Below, in pieces: positions 19,509 through 29,171 of a stretch of 64,000 nucleotides of DNA; within the stretch, counting starts at the first letter, position 1; every line of letters begins with the position of its first letter. The DNA lies in NCBI RefSeq assembly GCF_023734775.1, contig NZ_AP025732.1, forward strand, positions 6,384,501-6,448,500. The letters run 5' to 3'. Under the pieces are notes generated by a model. That model ran no database searches and was not told the origin of the DNA. It was given only the letters and a program-made list of their open reading frames with translations. The stretch is from Nostoc cf. commune SO-36 (GTDB lineage: Bacteria > Cyanobacteriota > Cyanobacteriia > Cyanobacteriales > Nostocaceae). Position numbers and translations under genes: made by a program.

Positions 19509-19770
19509 GCCTTTTATTCACCATCATTTACTTTTGGATCTCGGACGTTGCTGTTCAAAGGACGAGCGATCGCCTTTTATTCACCATCATTCACCTTTGG
19601 ATCTCGGATGTTGCTGTTCTAAGCATGAAGTTTCGAGTTCTCATCTCGAAATTCCATGTTCTGAGGTTGAAGCTTCGAGTTCTGAACTCGGAACGCCGAG
19701 TAATTTACTCCAACATCCGAGTTCTAAACCTCAACATTGCACCTTAGAAGTGCAATTACCGAGCTATTTT
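19509..19770. repeat. Degenerate 21-bp periodic array
   Basis: The block CGCCTTTTATTCACCATCAT at 19509 recurs at 19572, 63 bp (3 x 21) later. After about 19624 the DNA falls into 21-bp units, each with a core like TTCGAGTTCT or CCGAGTTCTA. The array ends at the stop codon of the 19771-20270 gene. Other 21-bp arrays are at 28796, 37284 and 54102, with different unit sequences. Confidence 0.7.
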
Positions 19771-20270
19771 CTACAACGCTGCTGCTTGAGGCTTGGATTT
19801 CCGAGATTTACGGGCGAACCTTTGCCCCATTTCTTCAACTACTGCATCTAAACCAGCGCCTTGTCCACTAGCTTTGGCATAGTTATACACCTGCAAGGCG
19901 GCTGCATAAGCTTCACTGCCTACTGCTATAGATGTATCATCCAGCAACTCATGTAATTGTGACAAAGAAAGCAATACTGGATACAAAGCTTCAAATAATT
20001 GTACGTCTTTCCGCATCTCATTGAGGTCAAACGATCGCGGTAAAAACTCTGGGTTCTGTGTCGCCACCTCTAATGCTTTGCTGACAAAGGCGCGGCTTTT
20101 ATCTCCCATTTTGGGTAAAGCTTTACGCTCCTCGTTACTTAAATCAATTAAAAATGGTAGTTTTTCTTTAATGGTGGCGTAGACGCGAAGCGGCTTGTCG
20201 TAGACATCGCTTGCAACACAGCATCTCTCTCTGATTGTGCTAGTGTTGCGCTAATTGGGGCTGTGAACAT
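19771..20270 (-). pseudogene. Conserved hypothetical gene broken by a small repeat
   Basis: The 5' part (ATG at 20268-20270) reads MFTAPISATLAQSERDAVLQ. The 3' part resumes in another frame as TIKEKLPFLIDLSNEERKAL and continues to QRFARKSRKSKPQAAAL. Between them lies a roughly 34-bp repeat (about 20174-20207, TACGACAAGCCGCTTCGCGT), whose insertion shifts the frame. A Met inside the 3' part (20109) could still give 112 aa. Small helical proteins of this type are known as uncharacterised cyanobacterial proteins. I cannot give a function. Confidence 0.65.
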
Positions 20271-20910
20271 AGAAATTAATCTCCGGTATGTTGATTAACT
20301 TTAGTGTGCCCACATATACAATTGGAATTTCAATGACACCAATAAAGATTACCAAGTTCAGAGAGTGAGCGATATCTACGACAAGCCGCTGACGCTCCTT
20401 CTCTGCGAGACGCTACGCGAACGTCGCTACTGCTTCTCTACGAAAGGCTTGTCTGCGACACGCTGCGCTAACGCCAATGCTAATGCGTCTACCCCACCTT
20501 TTAACAGCAAACCAAAAAATCGTGTTCATTTATACAACTAAATAGTAACGATTGTTATAGTCTTGAAAAGCCCTTTACTTTTATACTTTTGGCGAAACTT
20601 CACCGCCAAAAAAAACATCAGAGCTACAGGAAATTACTTATGACCAAATGTGATTGATATTTATCAAATGCAAACTTGGTTAAGTTGAACATATCCTTGT
20701 CAGCACCATAGGTGATTTCCTGCGCTCTGGTTATTTTTTTCCAAAGAGTTTTTGTTAGATTTGTAGTTAAAACGTTGAATTAGGGAACGCAAACAGTCTG
20801 TATAGGTAGTAGACAACGAACCGAATTGTATCTTCATCCTATCTCAGCTTGTTTAGCCCAAAATTGCATTTGAGCTAAATAAGCGATAAGGAAAACTGAA
20901 AGGTATTACC
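20271..20910. other. Intergenic region with repeat clusters
   Basis: Bases 20370-20480 are a chain of short GC-rich repeats (GACAAGCCGCTGACGCTCC; GAGACGCTACGCGAACGTCG; CGACACGCTGCGCTAACGCC) of the type scattered in Nostoc genomes. Bases 20609-20728 are bounded by imperfect inverted repeats (CAGAGCTACAGGAAATTACT and the reverse of GTGATTTCCTGCGCTCTG), making a MITE-like or structured-RNA unit of about 120 bp. No coding frame is convincing. Confidence 0.55.
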
Positions 20911-21882
20911 TTAAATAACTGGTTTTAATATGTGTTGAGGTGAGCCATCTAGCATAGATGATACTAACATTTGTTCAAAGACTTTAGAAAGAGCAGTTTG
21001 AAAACGTTGACGATGTTTGAGTTTGAAAAAAGGTCTAACTATTTCTGCTATCGCACCGTTGCCATCTCTGTTATCAATAACTCGAATTGCCCGCAGTGTT
21101 CCTAACTGTATTTCTTTTTTTACCATCAACTCAGAAATTCCGATTGCACCGACACCATCTTCAATCGCTGCTTTTGTCATCTCCCCACTGTTGAATACTA
21201 AAATTACATTCAGTTCATTGAGATTAATTCCCCAATTTTCTAAGGCTTCCTCAAATCTTTGCTGAGTTCCAGAACCTGGTTCTCGCATTACCCAAAGGGT
21301 TTGAGTCAATTGGCTTAAGTCAATTTCTCCCCACTCAAACCAAGGGTGTTTTTGACCTACTACAATTTGTAAGCGATCGCTCCCCACTATTTCGTACTCT
21401 AGAGTACTCTGAAGTGCTGGCTTCACATCTCCTTCTACCAAACCCAAATCAAACTGTCCTGTCGCAGTTCCGACACAAATCTCTTCTGTATTAGCAAGGC
21501 TACAGTCAATCTGGATACCGGGATATCGGCTCTTAAACTCACTAATCTTACTTGGTAGCCAGTAATTACCAATTGTCAGACTCGACCCTAATTTCAATTC
21601 ACCCCGTTGCAGATTGTTCAATTCTCGCAATCCCCTTTCAGTCAAGGAAACTTGGTCGAGAATTTTTTGCGCTTCCACTTGCAATAATTTACCCGCCTCA
21701 GCAATCTCAATATGGCGACCAATCCGATGGAATAGTTTAACTCCGTATTCTTGCTCTAAGTTGTGGACTGCTGCACTGACGGCAGGTTGTGTAATATAAA
21801 GCTCCTCTGCTGCGCGAGTAAAGTGTAAGTTCTGCGCCACAGCCAGAAATATTTTTAGCTGCTCAAGCGTCATTCCTGCCAT
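20911..21882 (-). CDS. LysR-family transcriptional regulator
   Basis: The 323-aa product has the LysR helix-turn-helix near the N-terminus (FTRAAEELYITQPAVSAAVH) and an inducer-binding domain (GELKLGSSLTIGNYWLPSKI; FDLGLVEGDV). Length and order are standard for the family, and the effector-domain sequence resembles CysB/CbbR-like regulators. Family knowledge: such proteins bind DNA as tetramers and respond to a small metabolite. No divergent target gene is adjacent, so the regulon is unknown. The start M-A-G-M could also be the second Met. Confidence 0.88.
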   Translation of the reverse strand: MAGMTLEQLKIFLAVAQNLHFTRAAEELYITQPAVSAAVHNLEQEYGVKLFHRIGRHIEIAEAGKLLQVEAQKILDQVSLTERGLRELNNLQRGELKLGSSLTIGNYWLPSKISEFKSRYPGIQIDCSLANTEEICVGTATGQFDLGLVEGDVKPALQSTLEYEIVGSDRLQIVVGQKHPWFEWGEIDLSQLTQTLWVMREPGSGTQQRFEEALENWGINLNELNVILVFNSGEMTKAAIEDGVGAIGISELMVKKEIQLGTLRAIRVIDNRDGNGAIAEIVRPFFKLKHRQRFQTALSKVFEQMLVSSMLDGSPQHILKPVI

Positions 21883-22367
21883 TTATCGTATCCCTACAAC
21901 TCGGTGTCAAAATTTTAATCACTTTCATTTATCATTTTGACAAACAAAAGCATTTGATTCTATCGATTAGTTTGACTAGAGTATAAACCAAGGCTTCGGC
22001 ACGCACTTAAACGACCAAGTAGAGAGCTTAAGTATGGGGTTCCCTTTCCCCTTTCCCCTTCATCATCACAGGGATTACCGCATTCACTGCCACCAACATC
22101 GACGTTACCAGTTTTCTCTCTCCGCAAACATACAATGTAGCTGCGATCGCAAAAGTTGAAAGTTTCACACCAGAAGAAATTAAAAAAAGAACCGAAGAAT
22201 TAACACTGTAAAAATATGCTTTAGAGACGGGAATCAACTGGAGTCAATGCGAAAACGAAACAGGATAAGTACTGCTATAAAATCTCTTTGGTACTGGCTG
22301 TTTTTTTAAATTTATTTATCCTCCATCTTAGTCTTGTTTTATATCGATATCTGCATTAAAATAAATT
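21883..22367. pseudogene. Intergenic region with a possible CadD-like transporter remnant
   Basis: On the + strand, about 22065-22110 reads IITGITAFTATNID, like the N-terminus of CadD-family cation transporters. It then changes into unrelated sequence (YNVAAIAKVESFTPEEIKKR) with a stop at about 22210. The rest is AT-rich, with a CCCTTTCCCC run near 22043-22062. I see no intact gene. Confidence 0.3.
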
Positions 22368-22934
22368 TTGAAAAAAATGTACAATCACAATAGATATATT
22401 TCAGTAGCGCAAATATTGCGCTTATTGCAAGTCATCTTGAAGGAAATTTCCTACTACCTCCGCATTTTTTTTATCAGAGCCGCTTTGGGGATAAGGGTAT
22501 TATTGATGCAGTTAAAATTGAAAGCTACAGAAGAAGGCAAAGATAACAAAAAGCCAGGACGACTGAATCCGTCCCGAATTCGAGATCACTTGGCAAATGA
22601 GCGTACCTATCTCGCTTGGATGCGGACAGGAATCGCTCTTTTAGGTTTTGGTGTCGTTATCGTGCGTTTGCGTGCTTTTCAAGTACCTTTAATACCCCGT
22701 CCTGGCAACGGCTGGAAGTTAGGTTTAGTCTTTTCGCTGGTGGGTTTAATCACGGTGTGCCTGTCAACGTCACACTATTTCGCTGTCCGTCGTGATATCG
22801 AAGAAGATACTTATGAACCAACAGACCGGTGGGTGCTGCTGTTCAGTCTCGCTGTGATGATTCTCGGAACTGGGGTAATCTATTTTGTTTTTACAACTTC
22901 TTTAGATCCCATGAGTCCACTTATGCCTGAGTAA
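22368..22934 (+). CDS. DUF202 (YidH-like) inner-membrane protein
   Basis: The core motif NPSRIRDHLANERTYLAWMR followed by three hydrophobic helices (GIALLGFGVVIVRLRAF; LGLVFSLVGLITVCLS; LLFSLAVMILGTGVIYFVF) is DUF202. At 188 aa it has about 65 extra N-terminal residues. The start at 22368 is TTG, and the ATGs at 22377 or 22506 may be real. Function of the family is unknown beyond membrane location. Confidence 0.82.
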   Translation: MKKMYNHNRYISVAQILRLLQVILKEISYYLRIFFIRAALGIRVLLMQLKLKATEEGKDNKKPGRLNPSRIRDHLANERTYLAWMRTGIALLGFGVVIVRLRAFQVPLIPRPGNGWKLGLVFSLVGLITVCLSTSHYFAVRRDIEEDTYEPTDRWVLLFSLAVMILGTGVIYFVFTTSLDPMSPLMPE

Positions 22935-22942
22935 TCAGATTT

Positions 22943-23665
22943 TTAAAACCGCACCTTATACAACTCGAATAATTCCCCTGATTTATGTGTGACTACTTTA
23001 GCACCAGCCGCCTTAATCGTTTTTTCCCACTCAGCTACAGGCTCTAAAAACACCTCAGCCCCCAAATATGTTTCCAGAACTGCCCAATCTTCTGCTAAAG
23101 GCTGTTCTGGATTGAGGATGTCAAACACAAAATGTCCACCTGGTTTTAATACGCGCTTGACTTCTGCTAGTACAGCATTCCAATATTCGAGGGGAAAATA
23201 GCAGCTAAATCCTGTGGCGATCGCAAGATCAAATTGCTCTGGTGAATAGTTTAGCTGATGGGCTGCTCCCAACTCAACACCTTTGAACAGCTTAGAATTC
23301 AACTGCGGCCCACGCGAATTAAGGGTATCGCGTGCTACATTACTGATTTCTTGCCCATGAAAAAATGCTTGCCAATCCCGCCAAGGATATATTAAAAAGC
23401 TGATACCACAGCCTATGTCTAAACAGTGCTGGTTCTTTTTAGGTTCAGCAATTTCCCAAAAAGGGGAAGCAATTCTTCCTGAGAAACTACCTCCAATCCA
23501 CTCGCGGAATATCGGCATCGCCTGTACTTCTGCTGGGAGTTCAAAGGTTTCACGTTGATACTCCCGGTTAAAACGATAGGCTATTTGGGCTAATCTTTCG
23601 TCCCAGTTGGTTGGTTTGGGTGAACTAAAGAGATTTTGGAACTGCGAATCGGACTTTTTAGACAT
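22943..23665 (-). CDS. Class I SAM-dependent methyltransferase
   Basis: Motif I is seen in HCLDIGCGISFLIYP. Motif II/III-like strands are FDLAIATGFSCYFPLEYW and LKPGGHFVFDILNPEQP, the usual Rossmann-fold methyltransferase order in 240 aa. The substrate cannot be told from sequence. It is convergent with the DUF202 gene, 8 bp apart. Confidence 0.82.
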   Translation of the reverse strand: MSKKSDSQFQNLFSSPKPTNWDERLAQIAYRFNREYQRETFELPAEVQAMPIFREWIGGSFSGRIASPFWEIAEPKKNQHCLDIGCGISFLIYPWRDWQAFFHGQEISNVARDTLNSRGPQLNSKLFKGVELGAAHQLNYSPEQFDLAIATGFSCYFPLEYWNAVLAEVKRVLKPGGHFVFDILNPEQPLAEDWAVLETYLGAEVFLEPVAEWEKTIKAAGAKVVTHKSGELFELYKVRF

Positions 23666-24058
23666 TAAGTTTTTAATTACTTTAATCGCAAGGTTATTTC
23701 ATTCTCCCCTAGTCTGCCAACCCGCCACTGATTCGGATTACCAAATGAGCGCGGGGAACTTACGGCAAAACAGTTAAGATAAGCCTGGAATTACTTGCAG
23801 GTCAACACTATGGCAGAAATTCAGTTGGCGATTGAGGGTGAAGATGCCATCGCAGCAACAGAGGCGCTTTTAGCAATTCCTGGTATCTCAGGTAACTATA
23901 GCGTTAGTTCAGAAGCACCGGAACGAGAAGGAGTAATAGCAACTGTTGCAACCATCGTTGGGATTGTTGGGGGTGCGATCGCAATTGCTGAACAAATCCG
24001 CAAGTGGTATCAAGAGTATAAAGCCAAACAGTCTGGTAAAAAAATCGAAAAGGTGTTG

Positions 24059-25381
24059 GGGACTTGCAAGAAAATAAAGTACCAGCTAAACAGGGACAAT
24101 AGTAATATCCCATTTGGGTAATGTTTCAGAACGCTGCCATTGGGGTTGGTATTGTTCTAACTCTTGCGAGAGAACCTTGATTCCTTTGTGATATGTGGTT
24201 TGAACCAGATGTACAATGGGAGCAATTCCTTTCCAAGTCATATTGGCGGCCCATTGTGCTGCGGCGGCAACAGAATCTAAAATCGCACCATTCCAATAGT
24301 TCTCCAAGGCAGCCCAACACCGCTCTATTGGATTGTACTTGCTATGGTAAGGGGGATAATAAATCAGTCGAATTTTTAAATTAATTGCACAAGACAACTC
24401 AACCATGCGTTTGATAAATTGTGTGCGGTTACTGCGAGTAGCGGCACCGCCATCAAGATCAATCACCCACTCATCAAGTTCCAGGTAATTGTGTTGATTC
24501 TCATGCCACCAAGCGGTTAAACAATCGACGATAAAATCACTGGTTTCCGCCGACTGACCCAAGTAAATCGATAGCTGGTCATTATGTGTATTGAGAATGC
24601 CAAAGGGAACTAAGACTGATGACCACTGTGTATCGTGGTCATCAGCAGCTTTCGCCTCCATTGTCCGAGCTTTACCGCCTCTAGAAAGGTTGCCAATCTT
24701 CACCTTAGCTTTAGTATCTATAGACACTCGCAACGATTTGGGGTTTTCATCTGATGCCTGATTCTCCCGGAACACATTCTCGAAAATGGCATCAGTTTGC
24801 GGAATCTTTTTCAAGGGTTTCGTTTTTTGTGTTTTTTTAGGCGATACCCTAAGCGATTGAGAATTTCTCCACAAGTTTGACGAGATGGCAATTCGCTCTC
24901 GTTATAGCCATGAACACTTACTAATGCTTCTCTTACTGCTCTGGCACTAATGCGGGCATACAGAAAGGTCGATTGAAATTTAGGGTCGGCTTGAGCTTGA
25001 GCATCCACCAATGAACGAATATCTGCTTCTAAGTTGGGCAATACCTCAATACTATTGTGTCGTCCCCTTGCCTGATAATTCTCTACACAGACTATCCCCG
25101 TCCGCCTTTCATGCAAGCCGAGTTGCACACTCTGGCGATTCCATCCCATAACGGTTTCTGCAATGCGTGCTGAACTATCGAAGTAATCTTCGGTAACTTT
25201 TGCCATGAAATCTCGTTTGCGATTGCTAGTCAGTTTCTGTGCTGCATCTTTAAAGGTCGATTTGATGGTGTCGGTGAGCATGAATTGAGGGATTCCCATT
25301 CTAGATATTTAAACTAGGCGCGGACAGTTCACCGCTTCTTCTCTTCTAGAATGGCTGGTATTTTATTTTCTTGCAAGTCCC
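24059..25381 (-). mobile_element. ISAzo13-type insertion sequence, copy 2 (1323 bp)
   Basis: Same length, terminal repeats and translated proteins as the element at 8657-9979, in opposite orientation. It is flanked by the direct repeat TTG (24056-24058 and 25382-25384). I saw no differences in the segments I compared, so both insertions look recent. Confidence 0.93.
24086..25299 (-). CDS. ISAzo13-family transposase, made by -1 frameshift (copy 2)
   Basis: The first frame (25299 to 24811) and second frame (24874 to 24086) are the same 162-aa and catalytic parts as in copy 1, overlapping at the same A7 run. The catalytic part holds DLDGGAATRS and YNPIERCWAALENYW. The shared shift in two independent insertions supports programmed -1 frameshifting. 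Confidence 0.88.
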
Positions 25382-25519
25382 TTGATTGTCGGGCGCAATG
25401 GTAGGCGATTGCTTTTAGAAGATGCAACCCTGGAAGAGATTCGCCAAATTTTAGAATCGTAGAGACGGAATTGGGGGTGGTAGACTTGGGGGAAATACTG
25501 AAGTCTCAAGATTGAGAAC

Positions 25520-28500
25520 GTGCAAACCCTCCACCTCGACCTTAAGCCAGTTGATGATAATTACGTAGAGTTACGTTACTTTATTGATAATCCAAACCAG
25601 TATGAAAAGCGATCGCTTCCTCTATCAGAAATCGCCGATTTGATTCAGTTGGCCGAGCGAGATTATTACGTTTCGTTTTTCCCAGAGGATTATACGATAA
25701 CTGGACGGCGGTTGTATAACTGGTTGGATGGGAGCGATCGCTGGCTGCAACTCTTGCTAGATAACTATCGGCGTGAGGGGATTGTGTTAGCGATAACTTC
25801 GTTAAGCTCCGCTAACGCCACATCTGAAAAACTTGCTCATCTGCCTTGGGAAGTGCTTCACGATGGCGTTAGTTTTTTGGTTCAGCGAGTCCCGGCGATT
25901 CTCCCGGTGCGCTGGGTGTCAGATAGCGCGGTAAAAAAATTAACTATTGAGGGGGAACCAAAAAACCGGGCGCTGCAAGTTTTGTTTATGGCAACTTCGC
26001 CCCTGAATGTTGAACCTGTGCTGGAGTTTGAGGCAGAGGAAGCACGGATTCTAGAAGCAACGGCGCGACAACCTTTAGCTTTGACAGTGGAAGAAAGCGG
26101 CTGTTTATCGGAGTTGGGTTATTTAGTTGATGGTTACGACAGGGAATATTTTGATGTTTTACACCTGACGGGTCATGCTACTTTACAAAATGGGCAACCG
26201 CGCTTCATTACAGAAACGGCAACAGGTGAAGCTTTCTATGCCAGTGCTAGAGATATTGCCCAAGAATTACAATTTCGACTGCCTAAACTGATTTTCCTCT
26301 CTGGTTGTCGCACCGGGCAAGCTGGCAATTCGGGATCTGTGCCGTCAATGGCTGAAGAATTGCTGAAATCTGGTGCAAAAGCGGTTTTGGGTTGGGGTCA
26401 AAAGGTTTTAGATTCTGATGCGACTGCCGCAGCTGCCGTATTGTATCAGGAATTGTCAGGCGGAAAACAAATCACTGAAGCTGTTGCTTGTACTTACCAA
26501 GCATTAATTAAGAACAAAGCGCGGGATTGGCACTTGTTGCGGCTGTATGCAGCAGGCAATTTACCAAGTTCATTAGTCACACCGTTGCGGAGTCGGGGAC
26601 GGAAACCAGCACCACCGCTTTCTGTTTCTACCCAGTTTTTAGATCCTGCGGGTAAGGTGAAAGTCCCGACGCGGGAGAGTTTTGTTGGGCGTCGTCGTCA
26701 ATTGCAAAATTGTTTGCGGGTGCTGAGTCAACCTTTGCTATCCCACCCTTACCAAGGGGGGGACACAGGGGGGGTAGGGGTGTTGATTCATGGGATGGGC
26801 GGTTTGGGTAAAAGTAGTTTAGCAGCTAGGCTTTGTGACAGACTGCCGAATTTTGAGCGTGTTGTCTGGGTGGGAAGAATTGATCAAGCTAATTTGGTGA
26901 GTCGTTTAGCAGAAAAGTTGGATGACAACGAACAACGCAAAAGCTTACAAAATTATGATGAAGAATTAAAATATCGGCTGCGGCGAGTTTTCCAGCAGTT
27001 GCATGAGGGTGCAAAGCCGTTTTTGTTGGTGCTGGATGACTTTGAAGAAAATTTAGAACCCCGCAATGAGAGTTATGTGCTGCAACCGGAAGCAGTAGAG
27101 GTAATGAAAGCTTTAGTTTGGGCAATTAGAGAAAATTTCACTTCCCACCGCATCATTATTACTTGCCGTTACGATTTTGAATTTACCCAGTTGCAGTATT
27201 TCCAAAAGCAGCCGTTGGATGCACTGCATGGTGCAGATTTGCGAAAAAAGTGCGATCGCCTCACAGCCTTTAATGCTAAATCTCAGGTGGATGAGGCGTT
27301 AAAATCGCAAGCGCAGAAGTTAGCAGATGGTAATCCCCGCTTGCTGGAATGGTTGGATAAGATTCTGCAAAATACAACGGTTGATGTGGCGGCAATATTG
27401 AATCGGTTAGCAGCAGATCCGGTGGAGTTGCGAGAGCAAGTTTTGGCAGAGGCGCTGCTGGAACAGATGGATACAACCATGCGGGAGATGTTGTCACGGG
27501 GTTTAGTGTTTGAGTTGCCAGTACCGAGGGAAGCTTTAGCCGCAGTTTGTGAGAATATCTCCAATTTGGAACATTATATTAGTCGAGCAGTGGCGTTGGG
27601 ACTATTGGAAGTGAGCCATGATGAGGCGTTACGAGTACCACGCATTTTGCCCCTACCTGTGATCGAAAATAAAAATATATACAGTCAATCTGTAAGGATT
27701 CTCAATCAAATCTGGCGACTAGAAACCGAAGGCAATCTTGCAGAAGATAGATGTATTGAAATTCATAGATTAGCTTTACTAGGTGGAGAAAAAGATATAG
27801 CTATTGAAACTTGTTCTGCTCTTGCTTTTTGGAACCAAGGTCAAAGTCTTTATCGTAATGCAGCCAAGGTCTGTAAAACTACTTTAAAATTCTTTAAAGA
27901 TTGGAGTATTTTTAATAACTTGGCGCGAGCAGAAAAAGAACTTGGTAATACTAAAAACGCCTTAAAATACTATCATGAAGCTTTAAATCTATGCCCACTA
28001 TTTAATAAAAAACAAAAAGCAACAATTCTACATAACTTATCTATTATTTATATTGAGACAGGTCAACCCAAAAAAGCCATTTACTTTAATAAAAAATCTC
28101 GGGAAATTTCTCAAGAAATTAATAGCTATGAAAACTTAATGATGGTTTCTCATGGAATGGCAATTATTTGTACACAGCAAGGGAAAATAGACGATGCTCT
28201 TAATTATTACGAAAAAGCTTTAGAAGCTGCTGATCGAATTGAAGATGAAGTAATTTTGACTCAAAAACCTAGATATAAAGCAGTTTGCCTAAGTAATATA
28301 GCTTATATTCATACATTAAATGGGAATCTTGAAGCAGCAATTACTTTATATACAAAATCTATTCAAATAATGGAAGAATTAGGCGATATTAAAAATCAGG
28401 CAGCGACCTTACACAACATTGCTCAAATTTATATATTGCAAGGATTAATTAATCAAGCTGTACCTTTCCTTCTACAATCGCTGACATTAAAAGAGAGTAT

Positions 28501-28804
28501 TGGATATGTAAAAGGACAGTCAGTAACATTACACACTTTAGCTCATGTATATATTACGCAAGGGCAAGTTGATCAAGGAATAGCTTTATATGAAAAAGCC
28601 CTCAAACTTGCACGAGAAATCCATGATGTTGAAGGTCAAGCTTATTCTCTGATGATGCTTGGACAAATAGTTGCTATAGAAAGAAGCTTTTCAGTCGGCA
28701 TGGGCTATTTACATGAGGCTATCAATATCTTCCAACAACTAAATTCTCCGCATACAAAGAAAGTACAAGCAATTATTGATTACTTATTATCCACGAGGCT
28801 TTGA
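25520..28804 (+). CDS. CHAT protease - NB-ARC-like NTPase - TPR protein
   Basis: The start is GTG. Domain order in 1094 aa: N-terminal beta-rich domain, CHAT caspase-like domain with His in HLTGHATLQ (about 218) and Cys in LSGCRTGQ (about 261), STAND NTPase with P-loop GMGGLGKSS (about 430) and Walker B FLLVLDDFEEN, then TPR-like helical repeats from about 760 (for example AITLYTKSIQIMEELGD). Family knowledge: CHAT-NTPase-TPR proteins are signal-gated proteases of conflict or cell-death systems; the TPRs sense and the NTPase oligomerises. It follows a broken EACC1-like gene. A G-rich in-frame repeat (about 26741-26781) sits just before the P-loop. Confidence 0.9.
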   Translation: MQTLHLDLKPVDDNYVELRYFIDNPNQYEKRSLPLSEIADLIQLAERDYYVSFFPEDYTITGRRLYNWLDGSDRWLQLLLDNYRREGIVLAITSLSSANATSEKLAHLPWEVLHDGVSFLVQRVPAILPVRWVSDSAVKKLTIEGEPKNRALQVLFMATSPLNVEPVLEFEAEEARILEATARQPLALTVEESGCLSELGYLVDGYDREYFDVLHLTGHATLQNGQPRFITETATGEAFYASARDIAQELQFRLPKLIFLSGCRTGQAGNSGSVPSMAEELLKSGAKAVLGWGQKVLDSDATAAAAVLYQELSGGKQITEAVACTYQALIKNKARDWHLLRLYAAGNLPSSLVTPLRSRGRKPAPPLSVSTQFLDPAGKVKVPTRESFVGRRRQLQNCLRVLSQPLLSHPYQGGDTGGVGVLIHGMGGLGKSSLAARLCDRLPNFERVVWVGRIDQANLVSRLAEKLDDNEQRKSLQNYDEELKYRLRRVFQQLHEGAKPFLLVLDDFEENLEPRNESYVLQPEAVEVMKALVWAIRENFTSHRIIITCRYDFEFTQLQYFQKQPLDALHGADLRKKCDRLTAFNAKSQVDEALKSQAQKLADGNPRLLEWLDKILQNTTVDVAAILNRLAADPVELREQVLAEALLEQMDTTMREMLSRGLVFELPVPREALAAVCENISNLEHYISRAVALGLLEVSHDEALRVPRILPLPVIENKNIYSQSVRILNQIWRLETEGNLAEDRCIEIHRLALLGGEKDIAIETCSALAFWNQGQSLYRNAAKVCKTTLKFFKDWSIFNNLARAEKELGNTKNALKYYHEALNLCPLFNKKQKATILHNLSIIYIETGQPKKAIYFNKKSREISQEINSYENLMMVSHGMAIICTQQGKIDDALNYYEKALEAADRIEDEVILTQKPRYKAVCLSNIAYIHTLNGNLEAAITLYTKSIQIMEELGDIKNQAATLHNIAQIYILQGLINQAVPFLLQSLTLKESIGYVKGQSVTLHTLAHVYITQGQVDQGIALYEKALKLAREIHDVEGQAYSLMMLGQIVAIERSFSVGMGYLHEAINIFQQLNSPHTKKVQAIIDYLLSTRL

Positions 28805-29040
28805 ACTCCATTAATGAGCCTTTGATACTCATTAAAGAGGCTTTGAACTCCATTAATGAGTCTTTGATACTCATTAAAGAGGTTCTGAACTCCATTAATG
28901 AGCCTTTGAGCTTCATTAAAGAGGCTTTGAACTCCATTAATGAGCCTTTGATACTCATTAAAGAGGTTCTGAACTCCATTAATGAGCCTTTGAGCTTCAT
29001 TAAAGAGGCTTTGAACTCCATTAATGAGCCTTTGATACTC
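28796..29040. repeat. 21-bp tandem array overlapping the 3' end of the CHAT gene
   Basis: Two alternating 21-bp subunits (TTTGAACTCCATTAATGAGC and TTTGATACTCATTAAAGAGG type) form a 42-bp period, repeated about six times. The CHAT stop codon is the TGA in the first subunit. The array is open in several frames on both strands (for example NSINEPLILIKEAL), which follows from a unit length divisible by three and is not evidence of a gene. Confidence 0.85.
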
Positions 29041-29128
29041 GTTCAGCAGTTTTTTAGACTTGTGGCTTGGTTGTCGGAGATTGCGATCCGATCGCCATAA
29101 TTCACCCCAAAGCACATTATATTCTGAG

Positions 29129-29156
29129 TTAAAGGCTCATCTAAATGAGCCTTTAA
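29129..29156. terminator. Hairpin between convergent CHAT and pirin genes
   Basis: AAAGGCTCAT-CTAA-ATGAGCCTTT (29131-29154) is a perfect 10-bp stem flanked by TT and AA. It lies between two converging genes and could act as a bidirectional terminator. Its arm (ATGAGCCTTT) also resembles the array unit next to it. Confidence 0.65.
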
Positions 29157-29171
29157 CAGAGAAAAGAGATA

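Larger units (their letters stand above)
23810..25462 (+). pseudogene. EACC1-like small protein gene split by the second IS copy
   Basis: Joining 23810-24058 with 25385-25462 (removing the IS and one TTG duplication) restores exactly 108 codons plus stop. The N-terminal half begins MAEIQLAIEGEDAIAATEAL. A hydrophobic helix follows (VATIVGIVGGAIAIAEQI), then IEKVLIVGRNGRRLLLEDA and LEEIRQIL. This arrangement matches the effector-associated constant component 1 (EACC1) family that Aravind and colleagues describe beside CHAT and other conflict effectors. The stop is 57 bp before the CHAT gene, so both were probably one operon. The interrupted form would lack the C-terminal third. Confidence 0.75.

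Noticed and set aside
22028..22237. 69-aa minus-strand frame
   Set aside because: The opposite strand carries the more protein-like CadD-type remnant; this one looks like its shadow.
28780..29115. Repeat-rich frames on both strands (MEFKASLM..., NSINEPL...)
   Set aside because: They are open in several frames because the unit is 21 bp. There is no ribosome-binding site or non-repeat part.
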